Below, piece after piece: positions 35,880-48,140 of a stretch of DNA of 64,000 nt (position 1 is its first letter; the number at the start of each line of letters is the position of its first letter). Location of the stretch: NCBI GenBank assembly GCA_945643635.1, contig CALZFC010000004.1, positions 3,811,001 to 3,875,000 of the forward strand, read 5' to 3'. Origin of the DNA: Allodiplogaster sudhausi. Lineage: Eukaryota; Nematoda; Chromadorea; Rhabditida; Diplogasteridae. The translations under genes and the position numbers were made by a program. Under the pieces are notes generated by a model. It was not told the DNA's origin, did no database searches, and saw nothing but the letters and a program-made list of their open reading frames with translations.

Positions 35880-36515
35880 TACCGTAATCCTCAGGCGGCT
35901 CTTCGAGGGTCGTTGGAAAGGCGGAAGTGAGAATTGAATGAGCCGCCGCAACAGAATCGTCCGCTGCGGGAATCCGTAGAAAACGACTGAAATTGGAACA
36001 GCTGCCTCGGCGGCGGTGGCTGAGACGAATTACGATACACTCACAATAATACTATTATGCCTTCGCTGTCTTGCCTCAGAGCCACAGCTGTACAGCCGCT
36101 ACGACTCTTGTGCATGGGAGTGTTTTCGAGTTTTGCTCGTCTTTCTTTCTCTTACACCCTCTCTCTCTCCCTCTCTCACTTTACCTCTTTCTCTCCCTCT
36201 CTCTCTCTTTCTTTCTCTCTCTCTTTTCCTCTCTCTCTCTCTCTCTTTCTTTCTCATACACATCTTCCTTTCTACAACTTTGTCTAAAACTACAAAGACT
36301 ACGTTGTCTCTCTCTTATTTCTGCTAAATGCTTCTTTCTATATTTCTCACTTCTCAATGTTCGGCACATTGTGCAATGACTTGAAAGGCAAATTGTGACT
36401 TGGAGGGAGACAGCGAGGATGAGTAAACTCGACTGCACGGAGTCGGAGTACACATTCAAGCTTGCTCAGCTGCGCGACTGAGGCAGAGGGAGGGAGAGAG
36501 ATGGTTGTTTTGGCA

Positions 36516-36568
<53 letters not shown>

Positions 36569-37186
36569 GTCTCTTCAACCTCTCTCTCTCTTCTCTCTAT
36601 GTCTCATTATCTCCCTTTCTTTAGGTTCTCTCGTTTTTTCACTCTCTCTCTCTCTCTCTTAAAATTTCTTTCTCTCGCTCAGGCTAACTCTCTCTTGTTA
36701 TTCCGACTCTCCTTTATTTTTCGTCTACAGCCGGAGCGGCAACATAGGCATCTCTAATTTCATCTCTTAGCCGTCTGCTTGACAATGAGCGGGCTTTCTA
36801 CAACTCAATTCTATTTCTTTCTATTTTTCATACTCTAGCTCACACATTCTCACTCTTGATTCAGCTGTAGACGTCGTCACTGCACAGTTTTCGAAAAAAA
36901 CAAACGTCTAGGCGACTTCATCACAAGTTTTAGTCAAGCAGCTCCTTAAAAGCCGTCGGCAGCGCGGTAGTCAGCACCGGCTTCTTCTCCTCTTTCAGCG
37001 TACCGCGGAATAAGCGTCTCTCAAAAATTATATACCTAATAAAATTATTTCAACTTATTTTCTTAAAGAGAAGTATGTATCCATAAGTTTTCTGTTTTAT
37101 TAATACTAATTGTTCGCTAATTCGTCTTCACTAATTCTGATTGATGCGCTATGAATCTTCGACATTTTCAAGGATCTTCTCGGGCA
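35880..37186 (+). promoter_or_regulatory. 5' region of C6-2, duplicated upstream of C6-4
   Basis: From TACCGTAATCCTC at 35881 to the ATG this matches 53617-54901 base for base over most of its length, including CT-rich tracts, the GCCGTCGGCAGCGCGG segment and the AGCAGCTCCTTAAAAGCC box at 36937-36954. It is a candidate promoter, but recent duplication alone explains the conservation between these two copies. The box also occurs in diverged form upstream of C6-1, which is stronger support. Confidence 0.45.
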
Positions 37187-39039
37187 ATGGCGGGCCCTTC
37201 CTCAACGCGGACGGTAACACAGAAAATGTCTCGTTCAACGAGCATCTCCAGTAGCCGCAGCTCGCGGCCGCTCAACTGGGCAGCACTTTTCATCGGAGTC
37301 GCTGCGCTCTCCGCACTCGCGCCTCTTGCTGGTGTGTTTTTATACTTTATTCACTGCACAGGAGTGACACGTGGGCGAAGAATACGTCACGCTTGTGTAT
37401 ATATGTTATTGGAGGTAGAATGGTTCGTACAATTAGCGGGAGAACATTCCGAAAAAAAAACACAATACGTTGTTGACAACATTCATTTTAGTGTTCTTAT
37501 GCTTATGTATGTGTCTAGTATGAAAGTATTCTTATATTTATTATGCTATTTTTCTATTTATGGCGAATTTAGTACAAATGCAGAGAGACTCTGCGGAGAT
37601 ACAATTAGTATTGAAAGGAATCGGTTAGTTTGATTGGTTTATTAATTTTTCTTCAGATGCGCAGTGCAACTGCGATAGCCAGACAATGACGACGAACACG
37701 CTGGCGCCCGGAAGTGGCGCGCAGGTAAAAGACTAAAAGTATTCTTGTTTTTTGTTTGCTCTAAAATTCCGGGACCGGAATCAAAAAGAATCCTTTAAAT
37801 AGAAGCATCACTGAACAGCGTTTTCAGCACCCTTCGTATAGAAAATATGTTGCTTTTAGAAGCATTACCGAAAACACGCTTGCGGTATTTTTTGTAGTGG
37901 CACATATCGAACAGACAGATTGGTATACTGTAGAAGGGCGCTAGAAATGGAGTCCAGTCCCTTATTACAGTATGCTCATGCTTGAACTGTTGTTCAGAAT
38001 GAGCCTGTGACGACGACACTTGACTCGGCTGCATGCACGATGAATGCCGCTTGCTCCGGCACGAACCCCCTCACCATGTCCGTGCCACTACAGCCGAGCG
38101 GAGAGACGGTGGTACGTAACTACTACGGTAGTTTTCGAGATACCTTAAGTTACTACGGTACATGCTATGTACCCTAGAACTGATAATGATCATCGAGTTT
38201 TTTTTTCTAAAAGTAGGCCACCAAATCATCGCATTAAAGAAACCATTGCGGCAACCCCCTAAAAACTAGTGTTATGTGAAAACCACATGCCGTCGAAGAC
38301 GGCTATTTTCACACTAGGCCTCTTACAATTAGGCCGAGTCATAAAACAAACTCCTATTAGAAAATTAAACTTATTTCTGCTTATCGATTAAAAGCTCTTT
38401 TTTCTGGTTAAATTAATTGTCGATAAAGATAAGAAATTCGCATAGGTCGACTCTACCTCGGGCACGGGACCGGGCTCGCTGTCATTCAACTTTGACTGTA
38501 TCTTCGATCCAAATCTCGGCACTTACAACTGGTCGCCGTTCAGTAAGTTGTGGTGAAATTAATATTGATTTTTTCCCTCTCAAATTAGTTAACTCAAATG
38601 TTAGGTCAATTATCAATGTGTAATAAGTAAACTTATTGTTAGCAGCTAAATTACTAATGTTAAATATGGCTGTTCTTTCAGACTACGTCAACGACGGCAC
38701 CAATGACCTCGAATACAATTCAGTATCGTGTGCAGGTATTAAACTAGTCTCAGATTATTTTTTTTTAATTTTGCTAATGACTACAAATTTATGGCCGTAG
38801 CAGATGAATCATATAGGTACATACATATGTATTCAAGTCCTTGCACTTTCTTATACGTTTTAAGTTAATAGAAATTCTTGTATACATATTTAAGAACTTG
38901 AAAGTTCTTATATTTAAGTTTTTTTTTTTAGAATATCTTAGTACTTAGAATTTTGGATTACGGAAAACGTTCAAACATTATTTCAGGCGCGATTCCACCG
39001 ACGACAACCACAACGACCACAACGACTACGACGTGTTAG
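37187..39039 (+). CDS. C6-2: secreted C6-domain protein, type I
   Basis: Exons: 37187-37331, 37657-37724, 37998-38111, 38446-38542, 38682-38735, 38987-39039; 176 residues, stop TAG 39037-39039. N-terminus, hydrophobic segment and ADAQC cleavage region match C6-1. Six cysteines lie at about 52, 54, 84, 90, 127 and 158, with FNFDCIFDPNLGTYNWSPFN between the fourth intron and the fifth exon. The tail is a run of eleven threonines ending in cysteine. Unlike C6-1, no intron follows the threonine tail. The downstream methionine at codon 14 is the alternative start. Confidence 0.82.
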
Positions 39040-42039
39040 AGCCTTTTGCATTTTACTTCTTTTACGAGACAAATTTCTCATTCATAGCCAATGAATCTCA
39101 TCATCTCTCATAACATATCTCTTATCATCTCTCATATCATCTCTCATATCATCTCGCTTATCATCAACAATAAGACTGCTATTTTAAAATGCATGCCTTA
39201 CATTTATTTTTCCTTTGTTTAAAAAATATAATTTGTTTTTGTTCATTTATGTTCATTTTTTTTCTTGAGTTCCATATTTAGTTGTTATTATTGCTAAAGT
39301 TTTTGCCTTTTTATTTACTTAAACTTGTTTTGAATCAATAGAATACCTCAGTTCGATTGTTTCGCTACTTACTAAATTGTTATTTGTGGATCTGATTTGA
39401 TATTCTACTGCCTAATAAAGCATTCTACCTATGATTCGATCTCTGTCAAATACGTGCTGTATGATATACTATGAATCATATACATACATATGTATGTATG
39501 TATCAAAAAAGGATGATACACAACTTGTTGCGATTAAAGGTACTCGAGGAAAAAAATTAATCAGCAACATGTGAAACGTGGAGATAATGCACTCTCTCTC
39601 TCTCTCTGCCGCTCTCTCTCTCTCTCTCTCTCTCACTCTTTGCCAGTTTCCCGACAGATTCTGGTTAACAGTGTGAAAATTATATGGAACAATAAATGTA
39701 TGTAAACTCACCATAATTGCACGACTTATGCGATATAAACAGTTCGATTTTGCCTAGCAAATAAACATTCCTTTCTTGTCGTTGGAAGCTTTGATCGTGT
39801 CAAGAAATTGTATTAGACATATAAAGAATAGTCTTGGACCGAGCTGCTGTCAGGTATATACATATGTCTGTACATACACACAAGCATGTGTAATTTCAAT
39901 AGGATGATATTTGATTTACGCACTGTAAGATACACAGAGCTGCTAAATCTTTTCAATAATTTAATTTAATTTAATTAAGATAGAAATAAGAGGAATTACC
40001 GTATCCTCTCGCGTGCTGCGGTGCGATCACTGTCTGGAATGGATGTTGAAGTAGATCGGAATATAATGAGCCGACGGTGTGCTGTTAAGCCCTCGTACTC
40101 TGCAATCAATAACAGATATGCACATACACAGTCCTTTAAGGAGCACGATACTCTACTGTAATCTATTCGACTTTTCCTGACCATTTTATTCGCACCTCTG
40201 TAGAAAAATATGCTCTCTCGCCATTGTAACAGGCAAAAATGCGGGAATTTAATATTGAATTTTAGCTCCTCTAAGCGTTTCGAATTTAATTCAAACAAAC
40301 TGTAATGTCAGATGAAATCTTACTCTTGGTGAACGTGGATACTACATTAATCTTCGACATTAACTTACAATTAGTTTAACTTGTTTAACTCATTGACCGA
40401 TCATCAAATTAAAACATTATATGAGGAGCGAGTTGTTGCCTCCTCCCACCTCCCACAAAAAAAATAGAAGCCCCGGTCCCAGAGCGAATGGAGAGTGGGC
40501 ACACCATGGACAATATGGAAGACATACTATGACGACGGAAGCTCTCGAAATTACTACGCTACTACGAAAGGAAAAGCTTCACTGCCAGTCATCATTGAAT
40601 GAGGGCCAGCTGGGCAGATAACCCTGATGCTGACTGACATGAGAGTCGAAATGGAGAAAGCGGAAGCTAAATTTTTTCCTCACAACAAGCGCATATCCTA
40701 AGAATGAGCAAAATAGTCTCGGTCTATTGGCTTGGCATGTCTACCTCCTGCATCACTGGACCCAAGCGAGGAAGTTTCTCTTCTGCTTTTTTTGTTTTAC
40801 TTATCTCTCTTTTTCTTTATGGTATCTCACCTTTACTGTACCTTGTATGGTTTTTATATTTTTCTCAAACATTTTCTCCATTTTATCACTGTCTTTCTCT
40901 CTCTTTTTAACTTGGGCGACTGACTAATTGTAAATATTATCCATTCCACATCAGAAACACGGAATATCGCTTCATGATCATTCAATGTTTTATTTATTGT
41001 GTTCAGCAAAATTAAAAGCACCCAGGTTAAATGAAATTTTTCCTCCATATAATGAACACTCTCATAGCTGTTTTATATACATAATATTTTTTTTTGTGGA
41101 ATTCTAATTGAGAAGAGTGTTTTTTGACGAATAACCTGATCCTTGGTGAACTAAAATTCTTTCGTTCTTATCCCAGAAGAATGACAATAAATTGCAAGCA
41201 GCATTCGATTTACTATTTTAACAAATGCCAGGAGAGTTGGGGAAATCAAAAGAATAACTTTAAAATGATTTATTTAATATGTATATCTATAAGCTTGTAA
41301 TTACATATTATACTGTTCAGCACTAATTAAAAACCGCCTGCTCCTTCTCATTCGTTTCATTTCATGATTTATTTAATGGGTTTTTTATGGGTTTAATGTG
41401 TTTTTTAATCTATATATTTGTAAAAAGAATACTAATATTTTTTTCACAATAATTAGATAATAAAAGCAACAGTATTGAAAGGAATGAAAGGTGACCTGCA
41501 CGATTGGGCTTCTGGCTTCATTCATCCAGGATGCAGTAGACGATTCTTGCTTGTTTGTTCTTGCATGTCCCGAGAATTCTGCAAAGCATTCAGAATATAT
41601 GCTACATATGTATATATGTACATATGTGGTACGTGTTCAGACATATCTATGGATTTACCTGACCATATACTTTATATCTGGAATATAAAGAATAGAGCTG
41701 TTGAAACCCCCGTTTTTACAGTGACTGTTACTGATATTAAGTCGCGATTTTACGCTAATCTTGAAGGAACATGAAACTCAAAGGTAATCTATTTGAGTTT
41801 TTTTTCGATTTTTTTTTTAAATCAGGCCTCCTCACTCGCAAAAGCAAAATCGCGCGAATTCCATGCTGAGATTTTGGCTCCTCTAACAGTTCGTGATTGG
41901 TGAGCACCATAAGCAATTGGTTTTGTTATCGAAGAAACATTGGTCGTTTCTTCGTTGAGTTCTTCCAAGCTCAGGAACCAAAATTGAAAACAATCCATGA
42001 TGATATGGCAAACAACGACATTAAATAGTTGTTATAAGA
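39040..42039. other. C6-2 3' flank and intergenic DNA
   Basis: 39040-40000 is 3' flank repeated at 52158-53110 and 57017-58210, with ATCTCTCATATC repeats and the AATAAAGCATTCTA signal-like stretch near 39415. At 40000-40110 (ATTACCGTATCCTCTC) and 53112-53225 are matching promoter-like relics with no gene after them. 40110-42039 shows nothing I can support. Confidence 0.45.
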
Positions 42040-42909
42040 ATTGTCGCAACACCAAAAAAAAGTATCTTCTCTCCGCAAAGAAGTGTGAAAATGAAAAAAA
42101 TGCAACTTATCCGTCGAGCACGATCGTACAAAGTTTACATTATAGCATATTTTTTGTGTATTGATTAATAACTTCACTGATATGTTTATTTCATTACATC
42201 TGCATAGAAACAAGGGATTTTCTCTATTTTCACATTTATGATACCCAAATCTTTCGCAAAAGCACATGTTCGACTACCAAAAAAAAAAGAGTTGGGACGC
42301 AAAATTTCCTATTTTGTTCATAGCTTTTCTCAACATTGATATTTTTTTTTCAAAAAAAAATTTCTTTTTGACAACAGCTCGAGTAGAGCAATAATAAAGG
42401 AAGGATACCGTATGCTCTGGATACCATACCTCTGTGGGCGATGGATGGATGGACTTGCTGATGTGGAAGTTGCTTCCTTCTGGCGCGTGGCTGACAATGA
42501 GAGATGAGAGATAGGATGAGATGATAAAGTGTGCTTGCCACGAGGTCTCTATCACATCCAAACGGAATCCGTCGACCGCAACGGAAGTGGGCGAGTGAGC
42601 ACACCTGCAGAATAGTTGGGTATAGCGAAAATAGGATGGCGAAGCCTTGTGCAATCTCTATCTAGTTTCTCGCTCTCTCCAACTCCACTTACAGCGATAT
42701 TTCTCTTTATCTCTCTCTTACTGCCAGTGTATTTCGAACTTTCTTCATCATCATCATTTATCCATGATGATGAAGAAAACAGATCCAAAACTTCTGCAAC
42801 GAAACGTCTGAACACCTGCGGACAAAAGTGCTTTCAACCTCCCGCAAGGCTGCTTACTTCCTCAATTTTGAGGCAGATCTCTCCGCACTTGGCTCTGTTT
42901 CGCTTCTCG

Positions 42910-42948
<39 letters not shown>

Positions 42949-43346
42949 ATTTTCTCTCTCTCTCTCTGTGTCTCTCTCTCGCTCTCTTACTCTCTTTCTC
43001 CGTCTCTCAGGGCAATCATTGCAAATACCGCTCTTTCATTGCATGGTCATCGTCCTCCGAGTTTATCTTTCTATCTTTTACTCTTTCTGTCTATGCCAGT
43101 GTATTCTCAAAATCTCTCTATCGCTCTCGCCCTTTCTTCCTTTGCCTTTCTCTTTTCACGCTCTCTCTAACTCCTAAACATCATTCATTCTCTCTCGCTC
43201 GCTCTCTTTCCTTATCTCTTTAATCTGCCTCACTTGCAATCTCTCTCTTATTCGCAATCTCTCTCTCTCCCTCTCTTTCAATCTTTATCTCTCTCTCTCT
43301 CCCTCTCGCTCTCGCTCGCCCGTTCGTTCTCTCTCACTCTCTCGTT

Positions 43347-43389
<43 letters not shown>

Positions 43390-43672
43390 TCCCTCCCACC
43401 CTTTCAATCTTTACCTCTCTCTCTCTCTCTACCTCACTCGCGCTCTCTCTCTTTCTCTCTCTCTCTTTCTCTCTCTCTAACTCTCACTTTCTTTAACTCT
43501 CCGCTTAATTCCATCCTGGCGCCACCTCATTCGTAGTAGATGATTGGCTCAATATAAGCAGAAGCACTCAAGTGTCTTCCATCAGTTATCCTTTTCTTGC
43601 GATTGGTATCTTTGTATTGGAAATTTTACTTCCTATATTTTTCTAAATAAATTATCTAGGCTTCTCGGGCAA
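42040..43672 (+). promoter_or_regulatory. 5' region of C6-3 with paired CACCTGC boxes
   Basis: Homologous to 59370-60636 (C6-5), 50330-51002 (C6-psi) and 62700-64000. Conserved landmarks are TACCGTATGCTCTGG at 42405, then CACCTGC at 42602-42608 in the context GAGCACACCTGC, then a second CACCTGC at 42813-42819 followed by GGACA. A long CT tract (42900-43490) and TATAAGCAGAAGC follow. CACCTG is an E-box type recognised by some bHLH and Snail-type factors; binding here is inference. Confidence 0.45.
43553..43560 (+). promoter_or_regulatory. TATA-like box of C6-3
   Basis: TATAAGCA within CAATATAAGCAGAAGC, repeated at 60490-60497 before C6-5 at a similar distance from the start. The context CTCATTCGTAGTAG upstream is also shared. 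Confidence 0.5.
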
Positions 43673-43710
43673 TGGCGGGCCCCTCCTCAACGCGGAAGGT
43701 AACACACAAG

Positions 43711-46332
43711 ATGTCTCGTACATCAACTCAGCTCTCTGCCATGACACGCAACGCGACCGCGTTGCTTCTCGCCGCGTTCACTTTCGCAACCCTTGCTACG
43801 GTTGCGGGTAGGCGGACAGTTATAGTTCTTTTGTGTTTTCGAACATGAATGTTTCTGTGCACTTTGGCACCCACATACAGTACCGACAAAAAGTCTATGA
43901 ACTTTTGGTTTTTCATTCATAATTTTCTTCAAAATGTGTGAAATTTAATGAAATTTTCAGGGTTGCTCTTTTGTAACAATAGATCTCCAGTAGCAGAATA
44001 TTTGATTCATTGATCCACTGCAGAGCGAAATAAAAATCAATAACTCAATTTACCCGGGTTGCACATTTAGGCGTGCTGGACAAAATGGTTTATTTCTTTG
44101 ATATTCGGCTAATTTTTATTGGATAAATGGTTGAGATGTATTCTAGAACATCTCTACGATAACTTTTTGGGGTCTAGTCGCTACTTAATCACATGTTTTT
44201 GCATGTTGCCAGCCCCAAGTACCCGAACCATGCAGTCGGTCTGAGATGCAGAAGGTTCAGGAGGAAAAGTCGATCTTTTACTGCAATATCTAGAGTAATA
44301 ATGATGTCCATATACTCGGAGGTGATCATTGAACTAATTCAGACAGTTACCTGATCTGTGGAAATGAGATGCTAACTATTTATTCACATTTTGGATGCGG
44401 CGGTCAACTTTTGTCCGAGGCGCTAACATGCTAAAACTAATCTTCTGCAGGAGTCCGTATTGCAAAAACGTTTCTACCTATCTATAACGATAGTTAATAG
44501 GCTTTTCCACGTTCAGAATCCCTATTTCATCCCTGGCTTCATGAGGCCACCAGGACAGTAGACCGTTTGACGGCACCATGGCATAGAATAGTATGGTGTA
44601 TTTGACATCATTGTATTTTAAAACAATCACAACATTAAACTGGCTAATTGGGCTTAGACTATTGCAGAACACTATGATGTATAAACTAAAGTGATATTTG
44701 ATTCGATCTGAAACATTTTCGAGTTTAGTTTTCCGCTTTTTAAGACACCGCATTACTCAACGCCAGGAGTTCATTCAAACGATCTATTTTATCTGGTGGC
44801 CTCATAGATCCTGGCAAGAAATAAGGCAAAGAACATGTAAAAGACTATTAACTATCACTTCAGACACGCAAACCCGTTTTTTTGAAAATCAGACTCCCGC
44901 GTAGCATCACTTTAAGTTGGTCCTGACCGTGGACGAAAGTTGGCCACAGTGGTCATCTCGTGCTCAAACAGTTAGAATGTACTTTTCACAGCCTTCGTAA
45001 CCATGTGAATATGTTCGATCATGCTCTGCGAACATATGGACATCATGATTACTATACATATTGCGTAAAAGATCGACTTTATCCTCCTGAACCTTCTGCA
45101 TCTCAGGCCGCCTGCATGGATCGGGTTGTCGCTACTTAATCACATGTAAAACATGTGATAAATTAGCGTCTAGACCAAACAATTATCGCATTGATGTTCT
45201 AGAATACATCTCAATCATTTGTCCAATAAAAACTAGCCGAATATCAAAGAAATAAACCATTTTGTCCAGCACGCCTAAATGTGCAACCCGGGTAATTTGA
45301 GTTATTAATTTTTATTTCGCTCTGCAGTGGATCAATGAATCAAATATTCTGCTAATGGAGATCTATTATTTCAAAGAAGCAACCCTGAAAATTTCGTTAA
45401 ATTTCATACATTTTGAAGGAAATTATGAATGAAAAACCAAAAGTTCATAGACTTTTTGTCGGTACTGTACATACTCTCATCTCTTCACTCATTAGAATCT
45501 CTCTCTCTCTCGTATTATTTCTGATACACTCTTTCACTATCGCTCTCTCTTTCTCTAACTAGATAGTTTCACCATTTATCTAACTCTCTGTACCTCGCTC
45601 TCTTTCTTTTCATCTCTCACTCTTTCATTATCTCTCTCTATCTTTCCAACTCTTCTCATTTTCAGATGCGCAATGTGATTGCTCTGGCATACCGATATCA
45701 ACGAACACACTGCCACCAGGAAGTGGCGCGCAGGTCAGTGTTGAAAATATTTACATATGTACATACATGAATGTTTCTTTCGCCCTCGACAGCGTCTACT
45801 CTCTCCACCTCTCCCCTCTCCCTCTCTCTCTCTCTTCCTTCCAGTACGAACCGGTGACGACGACATACGACGCAAGCACATGCACAGTCCTTGCGTCGTG
45901 CACCGGCTACAGTCCGATGGTCATGTCCATTCCGCTCGATCCGACTGGCGAAACTACGGTCAGTTAATTATAGCTTCCTTTTAATTAAATTATTATTGTT
46001 AATTAGTTAAATAATTATTTATAATTAAAAAAAATATCTACATTATTGGTGTGTACTGTTTTGGTTTTCTATTTTTTTTATGTAGTATCTACATGTAAGC
46101 TTTTTTTTTAAATAGTTATGAGATGAATAATTTTCTTTTTTTTAAATTGGTTTTATTCCTTTTTTTTGTAAACAATAATTCGCACGAGACCAATCAAAAG
46201 TCAGGCATAAATACTGTAAATCTCTCCCTCTTTTCCAGTACACGTCGACAACTGGGAGTGGTCCAGACTCGTTGTCCGTTGAATTTCAATGCATCGTGGA
46301 TGGCTCGAACAACTGGTCGCCGGGCGGTAAGC

Positions 46333-46367
<35 letters not shown>

Positions 46368-46549
46368 AAGTGAGAGAGAGTGAGAAAGAGAGTGAGAGAG
46401 AGAGAGTGAGAGAGAGTGAAAGAGAGGGTGAGAGAGAGAGTGTGAGAGAGTGTGAGAGAGAGTGAGAGTGAGAGAGAGAGAGAGTAAGAGTGAGAGAGAC
46501 AGAGAGTGAGAGTGAGAGTGAGAGTGAGAGAGTAAGAGTGAGAGAGACA

Positions 46550-46583
<34 letters not shown>

Positions 46584-47055
46584 TGAGCGAGCTCTGCAGA
46601 GGTTGACAGTGTAGAGATGAAAAGGATAACAGTACACCGAGAAAGGAAAGCGCGCAAAAAATGATAAGATTACAGCGTTTAAAGTTGTTTCCGGATTGTA
46701 CAAAATCACATAAAATTAATGTTACAACATAAACTTAATAATATTTGAGACGGGCTTATTTTTCATCACAGGCTACGTCAACGACGGAACATTCAACATT
46801 ATCTACAATTCGGTGACGTGTTCAGGTAGGATTGCAATAATTGATACTTAAATGTGTTAATGTATTTCAGAAAAGCATGAAAATAATTATTGCAAGATTG
46901 TATTATTTTTTAGTTTAAAAAAAAAAACTAAATATGTATATTTTATAGGCGCTCCTCCTCCAACCACGACAACGTCCACTACAACTACAACTACTTGTAA
47001 GTTAACTTCACTGAATTGTCTAAACAAAAAAGTAATCATCTAATCCTTTTCAGAG
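43711..47055 (+). CDS. C6-3: secreted C6-domain protein, type II
   Basis: Exons: 43711-43807, 45666-45733, 45845-45958, 46239-46326, 46772-46825, 46949-46996, 47054-47055; 156 residues. Starts MSRTSTQLSAMTRNATALLL, followed by a hydrophobic signal segment ending TLATVADAQC. Cysteines at about 36, 38, 68, 74, 111 and 139 match the C6 domain. The tail is PPPTTTTST plus threonines. The upstream ATG used in the other copies (43673) is here followed by a one-base deletion in the C run and a stop after nine codons, so the second ATG must serve; this argues that it is the start in the whole family. Stop TAG is split by the last intron (T at 46996, AG at 47054), with another acceptor at 47092 that would also stop at once. 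Intron 1 is swollen by a foldback element. Confidence 0.8.
43878..45467. mobile_element. Tc1/mariner-like foldback element in C6-3 intron 1
   Basis: 1590 bases, CAGTACCGACAAAAAGTC at the left and its inverse at the right, with TA at 43876-43877 and 45468-45469. Long inverted arms make up almost all of it. The interior motif around AATAACTCAA, GCACATTTAGGCG and GGACAAAATG is shared with the element at 4181-5760 (GCATTTAGGCGCAATGGACG), so they are two subfamilies of one foldback family. C6-5 has an intron of only 188 bases here. Confidence 0.85.
46327..46582. repeat. GA-rich microsatellite at the start of C6-3 intron 4
   Basis: Directly after the donor GTAAGCAGAG a GAGA/GTGAGA tract runs for about 250 bases. 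The same intron of C6-5 begins identically with a shorter tract (61801-61862). Confidence 0.9.
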
Positions 47056-47826
47056 AATTTAGTTAATCCATAATTTGCCTTATTTGTTTCAGATTAGATG
47101 CCTTGGTTCCCTTCTTTAATTTTGATCTGATTTGCTTTCTTTTGGTTGCTTCAAAACGTTTTGGTTCGCTGCTTAACTTATGTTCAGTGATCTCGTCATG
47201 CTGATGTTATTCATTTGCAAATTTGAAGCTATCTACGAAAACGATAAAACAACTTTTGCCCCTTGAAAATCGTTTCAATCGTTCGCAGTATACTTGAAGG
47301 AATAATCGCAACATCAGACAAAAATTACAGTATACAAATGATGCACATAATGAAAAATAATTTTAAGAAAAATTAAAAATAGCTTAATATTTCTGTGATC
47401 GTTGGTGAAAAAAGTTGGATATCAACATGTAAATGATACGAACGAGTCGCATACAGAAACGCTCAAAATGTCTTTTCTTCTTTTCCTTCTAAACAAGAGA
47501 GTGCGACTCATGCCCCGCAAAAAAAGTTCATATTCGATCAACAACATCCCTGTGCCCATATCACAATCTGCTCGATACAACGATACATTGTTAATTAATT
47601 GCTAAAACAAAAGGGGTCCAATTTAGATGGAATTTACTGTTTCATTATGAGTAAAGATAAATGAAGCATTACAATTCTTCTTTAGGAAACAAAACGTCTA
47701 ACAATAAGAAGTATCCCTGTACGTATTACGAATTATGCCTTTACAAATTATGAATTAACCTGTTACGAATAATGAATTTTTTGTTGATCTCTATAACACA
47801 ATATCCCTAGAAATGTGACACGGGAG
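47056..47826. other. 3' flank of C6-3, no gene seen
   Basis: The first 100 bases (AATTTAGTTAATCCATAATT and following) are shared with C6-5. The rest is AT-rich without a supported feature. Confidence 0.45.
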
Positions 47827-48140
47827 CAGAGGTGTTAACGGCCCGGCACGGCCCGGCCCGGCCCGATGGGCCGGCGGGCCCAAGCCCGTTTGGGCCGGAT
47901 TATTTGAGAAATTAGTGGATGGGTCAACCGATTTGAAATCTTTTCCACAATTTTTCATCAACTGTTTCGGTAATTTTTCTTCGTCAAATAAATATCATTA
48001 AAGTTCGTATAAGAAATCACTTGAAGAAAATCATTTGAAGAAAAATATAAAAAATCGGGCCGGGCCTTGCCCAAAATTCTAACATATTTCCCGGAAAAGT
48101 ACGGGCAGGGCCGGGCCGAGAGTTTGAGCCCGATTATCCG
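47827..48140. mobile_element. GGCC-rich hAT-like element, right end not found
   Basis: Left end CAGAGGTGTTAACGGCCCGG matches the terminal type of the element at 26112-26566 (CAGAGGTGCTAACGGGCC). GGCCC runs occur at both sides of an AT-rich centre. I see no matching right terminus, so the copy is probably truncated or diverged; the end coordinate is approximate. Confidence 0.5.

Noticed and set aside
36016..36327. Frame starting MAETNYDTLTIILLCLRCL, repeated at 53743
   Set aside because: The two copies are a recent duplication, so shared openness is no evidence, and the frame soon runs into CT repeats.
36420..36482. 20-codon frame MSKLDCTESEYTFKLAQLRD before C6-2 and C6-4
   Set aside because: Identical only because of recent duplication; absent before C6-1. 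Kept as part of the 5' region.
46194..46709. 171-codon minus-strand Ser/Leu/His frame
   Set aside because: Reverse of the GA tract in C6-3 intron 4 and of exon 4 itself.
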